From Halopseudomonas aestusnigri (lineage in GTDB: Bacteria > Pseudomonadota > Gammaproteobacteria > Pseudomonadales > Pseudomonadaceae): 64,000 nt of DNA. Both the position numbers and the translations under genes were made by a program. Below the pieces are notes generated by a model, which was not told where the DNA came from, made no database searches, and was given only the letters and a program-made list of their open reading frames with translations. The stretch spans positions 186,001 through 250,000 of the forward strand of contig NZ_NBYK01000004.1 in assembly GCF_002197985.1 (NCBI RefSeq), written 5' to 3'. Every line of letters begins with the position of its first letter. Position 1 is the first letter of the stretch. This document shows, one piece after another, positions 27,050-36,261 of this stretch.

Positions 27050-27385
27050 TCAGCCCGAATGCTCCTCAAACAACTTCATCGCCAGCAAACCGTGCCCAAC
27101 TGCAGCGCCCGCGCGCAAGGCTGAGGCGATAAACACGGTTTCAGCCAGCTCTTCCTTGGTCGCACCCGCCTTGACCGCGTTCTCGACGTGAGCGTCGATG
27201 CAATAGGAACATTGCGTCGACAGCGCGACGGCGATGGACATCAGCTCACGGTATTTCTCTGGAATCGCGCCGTCTTTGCGCTCGGCGGTGGCCTTGAGAT
27301 TGAGGAAGGCGGTAGCTTCCTTGTTGGCGGCCTGCATCAGTTGCTTGGCGTAGGCCTTGTCGCTGCGGGACTGGTAATCACTCAT
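27050..27385 (-). CDS. AhpD/carboxymuconolactone decarboxylase-family protein
   Basis: A 111-residue alkylhydroperoxidase D-like protein with the redox motif C59-SY-C62-IDAH66 (CxxC...H), which supports peroxidase or disulfide chemistry rather than lactone decarboxylation. The helical frame EKYRELMSIAVALSTQC and ATKEELAETVFIASALRAGA fits the small single-domain CMD family. ATG at 27385 is chosen from the family start MSDYQSRSDKAY; upstream codons lack a ribosome site. Confidence 0.88.
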   Translation of the reverse strand: MSDYQSRSDKAYAKQLMQAANKEATAFLNLKATAERKDGAIPEKYRELMSIAVALSTQCSYCIDAHVENAVKAGATKEELAETVFIASALRAGAAVGHGLLAMKLFEEHSG

Positions 27386-27501
27386 CTGAAGGGTTCTCTT
27401 GTTGTTATAAGGATATCGTCCGGGCGAGCGGACACTCTGCCCGGTCATTCAGTGGCTGCCATCAGCCGTGCATCAGCGTTCACGACAGCAACAGAAGTGC
27501 C

Positions 27502-28215
27502 TTAGCGGCAGGACCCGGGAAGGTACTTTGCTTCCACGGTCGACTCGGTGCAGCGCCACTTGACCCCCTCGCCATAGCGCAGGGGCGAATACATCATGTA
27601 ACCGTAGACGCCTACACTGGAGGCCGGCCAAACAATAATGGCGCCGGTATTAATCTCTACCGAGTCCACCATTTCAGGGATCACAATGTCACCCGCAGCA
27701 AGCTGACTGTACCTCTCCGGCCACTCCTGGTGCTGCTGCAAGTAGTCTTCCACCAAGGGTTTGAGCTGCTCTGCCAACTGATGAGACTCAAGGATCTGCG
27801 AGCGACGGGTGTAGTCCTGATAGGCCGGCAAGGCGATAGCAGCGAGCATGCCAATGCCGAGAAAGGCCATGAAGATAAGCGGCACAACGATAACAACGCC
27901 GCCCTTTTCAATACCGAGCGAGAGCCCCTTGTTGTAGTTGTCATTCCAGGCTTTCTGGGAGGTGGACAGAATCACAATCCCCTCTACAAACGCCACCAGT
28001 GAAGGGATCCCGGTCCAGCAAAGCAACAGATAGAAAATCCCCCACCACTGACCAAGATAGAACCGATGCATTCCGAAGGCCCCGGTGAAGAAGGCAAGCG
28101 CCGCAGCGGCAACCCTACTTGTGTAAACAGCGTCGCCGCGGACCGCGCCACAGCTGCGGCATTGAGGCGCCTCGCCAACCAGTTCCGTACTGCACTCAGC
28201 ACAATATTTAGCCAT
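27502..28215 (-). CDS. zinc-ribbon TM2-domain protein with pilin-like C-terminus
   Basis: A 237-residue protein with three parts. Residues 1-25 are a zinc ribbon (Cys5, Cys8, Cys19, Cys22). Residues ~32-90 are a TM2 domain (AALAFFTGAFGMHRFYLGQW, two helices). From ~105 there is a further hydrophobic helix running into a type IV pilin-like segment (AFLGIGMLAAIALPAYQDYTRRSQ) and a C-terminal domain with two cysteines. ATG at 28215 has GGGAGC before it. The TM2-plus-pilin fusion is uncommon. It is 75 bases downstream of a small zinc-ribbon gene and probably co-transcribed. Role unknown. Confidence 0.75.
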   Translation of the reverse strand: MAKYCAECSTELVGEAPQCRSCGAVRGDAVYTSRVAAAALAFFTGAFGMHRFYLGQWWGIFYLLLCWTGIPSLVAFVEGIVILSTSQKAWNDNYNKGLSLGIEKGGVVIVVPLIFMAFLGIGMLAAIALPAYQDYTRRSQILESHQLAEQLKPLVEDYLQQHQEWPERYSQLAAGDIVIPEMVDSVEINTGAIIVWPASSVGVYGYMMYSPLRYGEGVKWRCTESTVEAKYLPGSCR

Positions 28216-28290
28216 TTTCGCTCCCTGTCTTATTGTATTTTTCCGTTGATTCCATCTTGCGTCGCTGCCAGCCATTCGGCTGGCGGATTT

Positions 28291-28458
28291 CTACTTCCTG
28301 CGCAACAGCTTGAATGCGATGCCCGCTGCAGCCAGCGCTATCGGCCCTGCTACCTCAAGGATTTTTTTGATTTTGTGCGATTTGCTGGAGGCACAGGCCG
28401 GGCAATACTCCGCTTCGCCAGCCTCCAATTCTCTTTCACATTTTGCGCAGTTACGCAT
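28291..28458 (-). CDS. 55-residue zinc-ribbon membrane protein
   Basis: A short gene: MRNCAKCERELEAGEAEYCP... with Cys4, Cys7, Cys19, Cys22 (CxxC-x11-CxxC zinc ribbon), a basic linker and one membrane helix (LEVAGPIALAAAGIAFKLL) ending LRRK. ATG at 28458 overlaps the stop of the upstream gene (ATGCGTAA, eight-base overlap) and has GGGGAG just ahead, so translation is coupled. The zinc ribbon has nearly the spacing of that in the next gene downstream. Function unknown. Confidence 0.75.
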   Translation of the reverse strand: MRNCAKCERELEAGEAEYCPACASSKSHKIKKILEVAGPIALAAAGIAFKLLRRK

Positions 28459-29407
28459 GCATGCTCCCCATGATTTCGGCTGGACTGATTTCTAGCTCGA
28501 CCACATCGTGCTGCGGGTTGATAAGGTCCGCGATGTGAGAGGAGCTAAACGTTTTGCGATATTCGATAAACTGCTTCCAGCTTTGCTCAGGGAAGGTGTT
28601 GTTTACCTTGGGTGCCAGACGCGCGCGAACAGCTGCTACGTCGACCCCTGCCTTCTCGATTTTGCCGAGCCCCGAGTCAACCAGCTGCAGCGCCACCTCA
28701 CGCTCATCCAGGAACAGATGACAACGGGCCATGGTCTGCAGGGCATTCAGACAGGCCGAGAAGGACTCCATCGCGATCTGGTGCTTCTCTTCGGCCTCGC
28801 GGGATTTGTTGCCGACCCAGTTATCGAAAAAGGAGAGTTTCTGGTCCGGGAGTTCCGCAATCTGACGGGCTAGCGCACTGACCGTCTTTTCAAACCCTCG
28901 GGTCAGCTCCGCGATGGCATGCAACGCAAGCCCCTCGCGCTTGACTGGATCCTGCATGCCGCAAACCTGACTAAATAGCGACTTGCCGGCTTCAATTTCC
29001 GCGAGCCGGTCGCCATGAAACTCTTTAAAGACTTTCGAGACTTGCTCTTCGATACGATTAAGCTGCATCGCGATGCTGACCAGCAGCACCTGCGCGCCAA
29101 CCGCCTTGGCGGCTTTCATCATCGACGGGCCGACTTCCTGAAATTTGGCGTGCTCGACGATCTTGCCGTCCTTGTAGAACACGCCTTTGATGTTGCCCTG
29201 AGCATCGCGGTAGAGCTGCGCGCCTTCCGGGGTCATCACCAGTTTGTAGACGGTGTCCTGATTGAGGCTGGATACAACTTCAGGCATGCCGGACAAGCAC
29301 CGCAACTCTGAGACCAGCGACTTGCGTCTGCTGGCAAATGCCTGTTTCTCCGCATCGGTGAGCACTGTGCTCGGCGGCAAACTGGCTGGGATAAGCTCCT
29401 GACTCAT
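28451..29407 (-). CDS. hypothetical cytoplasmic helical protein
   Basis: A 318-residue soluble protein, mainly helical with heptad-like stretches (MQLNRIEEQVSKVFKEFHGD; LARQIAELPDQKLSFFDNWV). It begins MSQELIPASLPPSTVLTDAE. I recognise no family. ATG at 29407 follows AGGA at eight bases. Just upstream a strong AAGGAGGT leads into a seven-codon frame (MAIGMKS) whose TGA overlaps this ATG, possibly a coupling leader; GTG 29464 and ATG 29458 are in-frame alternatives. It is the first gene of a three-gene run with the two zinc-ribbon membrane proteins. Confidence 0.65.
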   Translation of the reverse strand: MSQELIPASLPPSTVLTDAEKQAFASRRKSLVSELRCLSGMPEVVSSLNQDTVYKLVMTPEGAQLYRDAQGNIKGVFYKDGKIVEHAKFQEVGPSMMKAAKAVGAQVLLVSIAMQLNRIEEQVSKVFKEFHGDRLAEIEAGKSLFSQVCGMQDPVKREGLALHAIAELTRGFEKTVSALARQIAELPDQKLSFFDNWVGNKSREAEEKHQIAMESFSACLNALQTMARCHLFLDEREVALQLVDSGLGKIEKAGVDVAAVRARLAPKVNNTFPEQSWKQFIEYRKTFSSSHIADLINPQHDVVELEISPAEIMGSMHA

Positions 29408-29647
29408 GACTTCATTCCTATGGCCATCAGCAACTATTACCTCCTTTTCTGCGTCCATTGCCACGCAAGATCAGCCCTCTCGCGCCCAGGTATCGGCGCG
29501 CGATTGATCCTGTTGCATGGGAGTGCAGCGCTGCTCGGATAATCGCCTGAAAGCTTCGGTGTGTCCAACTGGCTGAGCCGCATTTGGCGCGCCCATACCA
29601 AAACGGCGACCGCAAAAGGGCCGCCGTCGAGTTGCCGGGCAAGTCTG

Positions 29648-30409
29648 TCAGATACAGGTACTGCCGCCGTCAACCGGCAGCGCGATACCCGTGGTGAAGC
29701 CGGAGTTTTCGCCGCACAGATACATCACGGCGGCCGCGATTTCCTCGGCGCGGCCAATGCGGCCAACCGGATGCATGGCAGCAGCAAACTCGGCCTTGCG
29801 CGGTTCGATGGCAGCGGCGCGGCGGAACATGTCGGTGTCGATTACCGCGGGGCAGACGGCGTTGACGCGAATACCCTGCTTGGCGTACTCGACAGCCACA
29901 GAGCGGGTCAGGCCCAGCACTGCGTGCTTGCTGGCAGCGTAGATGCTCATCTTGGGGGCAGCGCCCAGGGCAGCGACAGAAGCGGTGTTGACGATGGAGC
30001 CACCACCGTTCTTCAGCATCAGCGGAATCTGGAAGCGCATGCACTGCCAGACGCCCTTGACGTTGACGTCCATGATGCGGTCGAACACGGCTTCATCGCC
30101 GTCGGCCAGTTTGCCCTGCTCGATTTCGATACCGGCGTTGTTGAAGGCGCAGTCCAGACGACCGTAGTCGGCTTCGATTCCGGCGATCAGCGCTTTGACC
30201 TGCTCTGCATCGGCAACGTTGCAGGCAACAAAGCGCGCATCACCGCCGGCCGCGCGAATGGCTTGCGCGGTGGCTTCGCCCTGTTCGGCGTCAATATCGG
30301 ATGCAATGACCCGCGCGCCTGCGGCGGCGAAGGCCTCAGTGGTAGCCTTGCCGATGCCGGCTGCTGCGCCAGTGATCAAAACAACCTTGCCGGAAAACTC
30401 CATGCTCAT
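29648..30409 (-). CDS. SDR-family oxidoreductase
   Basis: A 253-residue classical short-chain dehydrogenase. The cofactor loop TGAAAGIG is at 13-20, with Asp39-type NAD specificity suggested by ASDIDAEQG. NNAG is near residue 90, and the catalytic Ser in NTASVAALG and YAASK pair are present. The C-terminus (GFTTGIALPVDGGSTCI) is standard. Substrate cannot be told from sequence. It is monocistronic. Confidence 0.9.
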   Translation of the reverse strand: MSMEFSGKVVLITGAAAGIGKATTEAFAAAGARVIASDIDAEQGEATAQAIRAAGGDARFVACNVADAEQVKALIAGIEADYGRLDCAFNNAGIEIEQGKLADGDEAVFDRIMDVNVKGVWQCMRFQIPLMLKNGGGSIVNTASVAALGAAPKMSIYAASKHAVLGLTRSVAVEYAKQGIRVNAVCPAVIDTDMFRRAAAIEPRKAEFAAAMHPVGRIGRAEEIAAAVMYLCGENSGFTTGIALPVDGGSTCI

Positions 30410-30516
30410 ACGTTAACTCCTGACTCTAAAAGAGCGCCCACCGGCGCTCGGACAGGCAGGATAGTAGCAACGCTGCGAGTCACGGTTCGACCAAAGTCAG
30501 GTCTGTTGTTCATGCA

Positions 30517-31626
30517 TCATGCCTGGCGCTGATGCTGGTCACGCAACCACGCGACGATCTCCGCCTGATCGCCGCTGAACACCACACGGGAGCGCTTGTT
30601 TTCGCGCTGATAGACGTACATCGGGTCGTAGTAGTGGGTCAGCAGCCCTTCGATCCAGCCGCGGTGGGCATGCACATCGCCGGTGCGCTTCTGCTCGGCC
30701 AGCGCCGCTTCCATCAGCGCGTTCAGCTCGCTGTGGCGGTCGCCGCCCAGCCGCTTGTAGATGCGCTGCAAGCTGCCCAGCAGATAGGTTTCAAACGCAG
30801 CGAAGGCAGCTTCCGGGTCGTCCAGCTGCTGCGCGCGGTATTCGGCCAGCATGTTGACCACATAGTCGCCAAGGATACGGGTAACGCGGTTCTCAAAGCT
30901 GTCTTCCAGCCAGACCAGCGGTGCTTCCTGCATTTCCCGGTAGAGCGTCAGCGGCAACGAGCAACTGCCGACGATGCGGCCTTCGTCTTCCAGCACGATC
31001 TGTGTTACGCCGGCGGCGCGCAGCTTGAGGGCATCAATCGCCAGCCGGTTTTCAAAGTCGATCTGCGCCGGCTGCGGCGTGGCATGACGGCCAAAGCTGG
31101 AACCACGGTGATTGGCGCGCCCTTCCAGATCCAGGCTGTTATCCAGCGCGGTGATCACTTCGGTCTTGCCGGTACCGGTCATGCCGGCTACCAGAATCGG
31201 CGAGCATTCCAGCGCAGCGGCGTCCAGGGTATCGATCAGAAAGCGGCGCATGGCCTTGTAGCCGCCAACCACCCGCGGATACTGCACGCCGGCGTCGGCC
31301 AGCCACTGCTGAACCAGTTGCGAACGCAGGCCGCCGCGAAAGCAGTACAGGTAGCCTTCGGGGTTGGCCTTGACATGCGCCAGCCAGGCGTCGACCCGCG
31401 CCTGCTTGACCTTGCCGCAGACCAGGCTGTGACCCAGCGCAATGGCGGCTTGCTGGCCCTGCTGCTTGTACATGGTGCCGACTTTCTGCCGCTCCACGTC
31501 GACCATCAGCGGCAGGTTGACCGACTGGGGAAAGGCTCCCTTATCAAACTCGACCGGCGCCCGCACATCCATCAACGGCACATCGTTGAGGAACAGTGAG
31601 CGAAAATCCTCGGTGTTGTCGCGCAT
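30517..31626 (-). CDS. mnmH: tRNA 2-selenouridine synthase
   Basis: Replaces the sulfur of (geranylated) 2-thiouridine at tRNA wobble position 34 by selenium from selenophosphate. The 369-residue protein has an N-terminal rhodanese domain with catalytic Cys95 in YCFRGG and a P-loop domain, GMTGTGKT at 148-155. Its ATG at 31626 overlaps the selD stop (TGATG), so both are translated together; a GTG one codon upstream is less likely. Also called selU. Confidence 0.95.
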   Translation of the reverse strand: MRDNTEDFRSLFLNDVPLMDVRAPVEFDKGAFPQSVNLPLMVDVERQKVGTMYKQQGQQAAIALGHSLVCGKVKQARVDAWLAHVKANPEGYLYCFRGGLRSQLVQQWLADAGVQYPRVVGGYKAMRRFLIDTLDAAALECSPILVAGMTGTGKTEVITALDNSLDLEGRANHRGSSFGRHATPQPAQIDFENRLAIDALKLRAAGVTQIVLEDEGRIVGSCSLPLTLYREMQEAPLVWLEDSFENRVTRILGDYVVNMLAEYRAQQLDDPEAAFAAFETYLLGSLQRIYKRLGGDRHSELNALMEAALAEQKRTGDVHAHRGWIEGLLTHYYDPMYVYQRENKRSRVVFSGDQAEIVAWLRDQHQRQA

Positions 31627-32663
31627 CACAGTAACTCGACGCGCGGGCCCTGATCGTACTCGACCAGCTCACCAATACAGCCCAGCTCAAGCCCCAGATC
31701 AGCCGCCAGCGACAGAAACTCGGCTTCACCGTCAGGCGCAACCGCGACCAGCAGCCCGCCACTGGTCTGCGGATCACAGAGCAACTGCTTCTGGGCTTCG
31801 CCAAGTGCGCCGATCTTGTGGCCGTAGCTGTCGAAATTGCGCAGCGTGCCGCCGGGCACACAGCCCTGCTCAAGGTAGTAGTCGACCGCCGGCAGCCTGG
31901 GTACGGCGGCAAACTGCAACTGCGCCTTGAGGTTGGCGCCTTCGGCCATTTCGGTCAGGTGACCAAGCAAGCCAAAACCGGTGACATCGGTCATCGCCTG
32001 CACCCCTTCCAGTGCGGCAAAACGCTGGCCCGGGCTGTTCAGCTGGCACATCAGATCGCGGGCTACGCCGGCATCCTCGGGGCGCAGTTTCTTCTGCTTT
32101 TCCGCGGTGGTCAGAATACCTATGCCCAGCGGTTTGGTCAGAAACAGCCGCGCGCCGGCTTTGGCCTGATCGTTTCGCTTGAGCTGGCTGCGCAGCACGT
32201 GGCCGGTGACGGCCAGGCCAAAGATCGGCTCCGGGGCATCAATCGAGTGGCCGCCCGCCAGCGGCATGCCAGCCTCGGCGCACACCTGGCGGGCACCGGC
32301 CAGTACTTCGCCGGCAACCGCGGCGGGCAGCAGATTGACCGGCCAGCCCAGAATGGCGATGGCCATCATCGGCGTGCCGCCCATGGCATAGATGTCGCTG
32401 ATCGCATTGGTCGCTGCAATGCGGCCGAAGTCGAAGGGGTCATCAACAATGGGCATGAAGAAATCGGTGGTGCTGACAATGCCCTGCTCGGCGTCAAGGC
32501 CGAATACGGCAGCGTCATCACGGCTGTCATTGCCCACCCAGAGCCGCTCAAACGCCGGGCCGGGCTGACCGACCGAGAGCATCTCGTCCAGCACCTTGGG
32601 TGAAATCTTGCAGCCGCAACCGGCGCCGTGGCTGTACTCGGTCAAACGAATGGTCTGGGTCAT
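31626..32663 (-). CDS. selD: selenide, water dikinase (selenophosphate synthetase)
   Basis: Makes selenophosphate from selenide and ATP. The 345-residue protein carries the active-site segment HGAGCGCK, with Cys16 and Lys19 corresponding to C17/K20 of E. coli SelD, so this is the cysteine form rather than a selenoprotein. Family blocks are [32 protein letters not shown] and [13 protein letters not shown] at 32663 has GGAGAG ahead. The only partner seen here is mnmH; selA/selB are not in the window, so selenium use at least for tRNA is indicated. Confidence 0.96.
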   Translation of the reverse strand: MTQTIRLTEYSHGAGCGCKISPKVLDEMLSVGQPGPAFERLWVGNDSRDDAAVFGLDAEQGIVSTTDFFMPIVDDPFDFGRIAATNAISDIYAMGGTPMMAIAILGWPVNLLPAAVAGEVLAGARQVCAEAGMPLAGGHSIDAPEPIFGLAVTGHVLRSQLKRNDQAKAGARLFLTKPLGIGILTTAEKQKKLRPEDAGVARDLMCQLNSPGQRFAALEGVQAMTDVTGFGLLGHLTEMAEGANLKAQLQFAAVPRLPAVDYYLEQGCVPGGTLRNFDSYGHKIGALGEAQKQLLCDPQTSGGLLVAVAPDGEAEFLSLAADLGLELGCIGELVEYDQGPRVELL

Positions 32664-32743
32664 GCTGCTCTCCACCGACGGGACATCAAACTCAATCGGC
32701 GGATTCTAGCAGCGACAGGGGCACAAGCCTATTTTCCTGCCGC

Positions 32744-33736
32744 TCAGCAGTGGCGACGCTCGAACTGGTCCAGGGTATCACTGGCGACCATGCGACCCAG
32801 TTCGATCAACTCCGGCGCGCGGTAGAACTCGAAGAACCGGCACAGCCGTTTGGGCACATTGAAGATGACATCAGGCGGATAGCCGGCAATCTTGTATTGG
32901 GTGAGCGAGGACTGCATGGCCTCAAACGACAGGTTGACCAGCTCGAGCATGCTGGCCGGGCCCGGTGGTGGCTCCACCTCCACCGGTGCACGCGTATCCT
33001 GACGGCGTGAATGCACCAGCTCCATCGACGCTTCACCTTCGGCCGCCAGCAGCGCGAGATCGTCGTCAGAACCGGCCTCGTCGACCCTGCGTCCCAGCCA
33101 GGACGGCTTGATTGCCGCCATCCACTGGTCCCATTGCTGACGTATTGGCGCCGGGCGCTCGATGACCGGCATGCGGTAGTGGGTACTTTCAATCGAGTTG
33201 AGGTTGACCGCCATGATCAGATCGCAGTGCGCCGACACCACCGGCACAATCGGCAGCGGGTTGAGCAGACCGCCGTCAACCAGCACACGATGGCCCTGCT
33301 TCACCGGCGAGAACAGGCTGGGAATCGCCGCCGACGCGCGCATGGCCTGATGCAGACAGCCGCTTTGAAACCAGACTTCCTGCTGATTGGTCAGGTCGGT
33401 CGCCACCGCGGTAAACGGGATACGCAGGTCCTCGATCTCCATTTCGCCGAGAATTTCGCGAATACGGCCAAATACCCTTTCTCCGCGAATGGCGCCGAGA
33501 TTGCCGAAGCCGATATCCAGCAACCGAATCACATCCAGATAATCCAGCCCGGAGACCCAGTCCCGGTAGTCGGCCAACCGGCCGGCAGCATGGATCCCCC
33601 CCACAACCGCGCCCATTGAACAGCCTGCGATGCAGGCAATCTCGTAACCCCGGCGTTCAATTTCTTCAATCACGCCAATGTGCGCATAGCCCCGCGCACC
33701 GCCGCTGCCCAAAACCAGGGCGACTCTCTGTGCCAT
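32744..33736 (-). CDS. patatin-like phospholipase (RssA-type)
   Basis: A 330-residue patatin-family serine esterase. The oxyanion loop GSGGARG is at 10-16, the nucleophile Ser40 in GCSMG and the catalytic Asp154 in DGGLLNP, giving the Ser-Asp dyad. The length and the N-terminal pattern (RVALVLGSGGARGYAHIGVI) fit the RssA/YlbK branch. AAGGAGT lies nine bases before ATG 33736. Probably acts on phospholipid or lysophospholipid; in vivo substrate unknown. Confidence 0.88.
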   Translation of the reverse strand: MAQRVALVLGSGGARGYAHIGVIEEIERRGYEIACIAGCSMGAVVGGIHAAGRLADYRDWVSGLDYLDVIRLLDIGFGNLGAIRGERVFGRIREILGEMEIEDLRIPFTAVATDLTNQQEVWFQSGCLHQAMRASAAIPSLFSPVKQGHRVLVDGGLLNPLPIVPVVSAHCDLIMAVNLNSIESTHYRMPVIERPAPIRQQWDQWMAAIKPSWLGRRVDEAGSDDDLALLAAEGEASMELVHSRRQDTRAPVEVEPPPGPASMLELVNLSFEAMQSSLTQYKIAGYPPDVIFNVPKRLCRFFEFYRAPELIELGRMVASDTLDQFERRHC

Positions 33737-33835
33737 CTTGCTGTTACTCCTTAACAATCCCGGCTGAACCTGATTGACGCAGCCCACCGGCGTGATCATC
33801 ATGCCGAAACTCTTTTTTGCTGCACAAGGCTCATC

Positions 33836-36256
33836 GTGAACGCTCGTACCAACCGCTCTGTGAAATTGCTGATCTGTCTTGTCGTGCTGTTGACCTTAGC
33901 CGCACTGACGGTGCTCTGGATAGTGCATTCGGCCCAGGCAAAGCGCGAAGGTGAGCTGCAACTGGAGGGCCTGCAAGGGCCGGTAGCGGTGTTTTACGAC
34001 GCCTGGGGCGTGCCGCATATCGACGCGACCAACGAGGAAGATGCCTACCGAGCGCTGGGTTATGTGCACGCGCAGGACCGTCTGTTCCAGATGGATCTGC
34101 TGCGTCGCATCGGTGGCGGGCGCCTGGCAGAACTGTTCGGTGCCGACTCATTCGAAACCGATCGTTTCTTCCGCTCGCTCGGCATCAGCCGCCACGCCCG
34201 AGATTACGCGGCACGCCTGGACGCCGAGCAGGATAGCCCTCACGTTCGGCTGATTCACGCCTACCAGGACGGCATCAACCAATACATCGATCACGGCGGC
34301 ATGCCGGTCGAATACCGCCTGCTGCTGACGCGACCGGACTACTTCACTACCGAAGACATCGCCAACACCATGGGTTACATGGCCTACTCCTTTGCCGAGG
34401 CCTTCAAGACCGATGCCCTGGTCGACAGTATCAGGGGTACTCTGAGCGAGCGCCATTACCGCGATCTGGTGCCCAGCTGGCCGGATCAGCTGCCGCCCGT
34501 GCGCTCTTCGGGTCAGCCCTATATCGAGCTGCTGACACCGATGCTGGAGCAGATCAGCCAGGTCGAACGTACCTTCCCGAGCGGCCAGTTCCTTGGCAGC
34601 AACGCCTGGGCCGTCAACGCCGAGCACAGCGCCAGCGGTGCGCCGCTGCTGGCCAACGACCCACACATCGGCTTCGCCGCTCCGGCAGTGTGGTACGAGG
34701 CCCACATCCGCACGCCGGACAGCGAGGTCTATGGCCATTTTCTGGCAGGCATTCCCTTCCCGCTGCTCGGCCAGACCCGTCATCACGCCTGGGGCCTGAC
34801 CATGCTGATGAACGATGACGTCGACTTCTACCGCGAGCGCGCCAACCCCGATAATCCCGAGCAGGTCTGGGCGGTTGATCACTGGGAGCCGCTCAAGGTT
34901 CATGAGGAAGTGATCAAGATTCGGGGTCAGGAAGATCGTCTGATCCGCACTCGCAGCAGCCGCCACGGCCCCATCATCAACGACCTGCCGGGCAGTATGG
35001 AACGTCAGCCGGTCAGCCTGTTCTGGAGTTTTCTCGACCCCGACAGCGACTCGACACGCGCCTTTTACGGCTTTACCCGAGCCACCAGCATGAGCGAGTT
35101 TGAAGCGGCTGCGGCATTGCACGGCGCGCCGGGCCTGAACCTGCTGTATGCCGACGTAGACAACAACATTGCCATGTGGGCGATCGGCAAACTGAAACGC
35201 TGGCCGCAGAGCAGCAACGGCTTTTCGCTGCTCAATGGCGGCTCCGGCCGTGACGATTTCCTCGGCTATCAGCCTTTCGAGAACAACCCGCGGATCATCA
35301 ACCCGCGCGACGGGATTCTGTTCTCGACCAACAACCCGTACCCGGAACGCAATCCGCGGCGCAAGCTGCCCGGATATTACGCCCCGACTGATCGCGCCCA
35401 GCGGCTGGAGCAGCTGCTGGCGAGCAAGGATCAATTTGACCTGTCGGATTTCAAGGCCTTTCAGCTGGACGACCAACGCCCGGTTGCCCTGAGCATGGTC
35501 GCCGATGCCTTGCCGTTGCTTGACGCCGAGCAATTGCCCGAGGACCTGCGCGAACCGGCAGCCGCTGCCGCCGCCCTGCTCGCCAGCTGGGACGGGCGCT
35601 ACGCCCAGGACAGCGCCGCGGCCAGCATCTTCCAGCGCTGGCAGGATGCGCTCTCGGAGGCGCTGTTTGCCGACGAACTGGGGCCGCGCTACAGCTTCTT
35701 CCGTAACACCTTCATGGCCGAGAAGACCCTCGCCAGCCTGTACTGGAAACCCACCTCGCCCTGGTGGGATAACCGCCAGCAGCCCAGCCTTGATGGCCGC
35801 CAGTCGGCTATTCAGCACGCCTGGCAGAACGCAATTGCGGGTCTGGTTGCCGACTTTGGCAAGGAGCCCGGGCAGTGGCAATGGTCACGCCTGGCCAGTT
35901 TGCAGCACCAGCACGCACTGGCCGAGCGTCTCCCCTTTGGCGACTATCTGAACAGCAAACCGGTAGCGGTGAATGGTGGCAACGAGACGCTCAACAACAT
36001 GGCCTTCGACCGCGGCGAACAGCATTACCGCATCAAGGCAGGCCCGTCCACCCGGCGCCTGATTGATCTGTCGGACCCCAATGCCAGCCTGGGTATCAAC
36101 CCGCTGGGGCAGGCCGGCAACCCGCTGGATGATCACGCACACGATCAGGCCGAGATGTTCAATGAGGGCCGCTATCGCACGCAGTTGTTCGATTGGCTGT
36201 CGATTCAGGCCTTGCCAGATCGACTGCTGCTGCAGCCTGCCAGCCGGCAGCGCTGA
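33836..36256 (+). CDS. penicillin-acylase-family Ntn hydrolase
   Basis: An 806-residue precursor. An N-terminal signal anchor (LLICLVVLLTLAALTVLWIV, residues 11-30) sends it to the periplasm. The alpha-chain signature GVPHIDATNEEDAYRALGYV, then HAQDRLFQMDLLRR, lies at 58-90. The self-cleavage site is Gly254|Ser255 in FLGSNAWAV, with Ser255 as nucleophile. Asn and His partners lie in SRHGPIIND. Relatives include beta-lactam acylases and the AHL acylases QuiP/PvdQ, so amide-bond cleavage, possibly of acyl-homoserine lactones, is plausible but unproven. Start is GTG with AAGG ahead. Confidence 0.88.
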   Translation: MNARTNRSVKLLICLVVLLTLAALTVLWIVHSAQAKREGELQLEGLQGPVAVFYDAWGVPHIDATNEEDAYRALGYVHAQDRLFQMDLLRRIGGGRLAELFGADSFETDRFFRSLGISRHARDYAARLDAEQDSPHVRLIHAYQDGINQYIDHGGMPVEYRLLLTRPDYFTTEDIANTMGYMAYSFAEAFKTDALVDSIRGTLSERHYRDLVPSWPDQLPPVRSSGQPYIELLTPMLEQISQVERTFPSGQFLGSNAWAVNAEHSASGAPLLANDPHIGFAAPAVWYEAHIRTPDSEVYGHFLAGIPFPLLGQTRHHAWGLTMLMNDDVDFYRERANPDNPEQVWAVDHWEPLKVHEEVIKIRGQEDRLIRTRSSRHGPIINDLPGSMERQPVSLFWSFLDPDSDSTRAFYGFTRATSMSEFEAAAALHGAPGLNLLYADVDNNIAMWAIGKLKRWPQSSNGFSLLNGGSGRDDFLGYQPFENNPRIINPRDGILFSTNNPYPERNPRRKLPGYYAPTDRAQRLEQLLASKDQFDLSDFKAFQLDDQRPVALSMVADALPLLDAEQLPEDLREPAAAAAALLASWDGRYAQDSAAASIFQRWQDALSEALFADELGPRYSFFRNTFMAEKTLASLYWKPTSPWWDNRQQPSLDGRQSAIQHAWQNAIAGLVADFGKEPGQWQWSRLASLQHQHALAERLPFGDYLNSKPVAVNGGNETLNNMAFDRGEQHYRIKAGPSTRRLIDLSDPNASLGINPLGQAGNPLDDHAHDQAEMFNEGRYRTQLFDWLSIQALPDRLLLQPASRQR

Positions 36257-36261
36257 AACGC

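Noticed and set aside
34148-35881. 577-codon minus frame opposite the acylase gene
   Set aside because: Antisense shadow of a GC-rich gene whose plus frame has complete family motifs.
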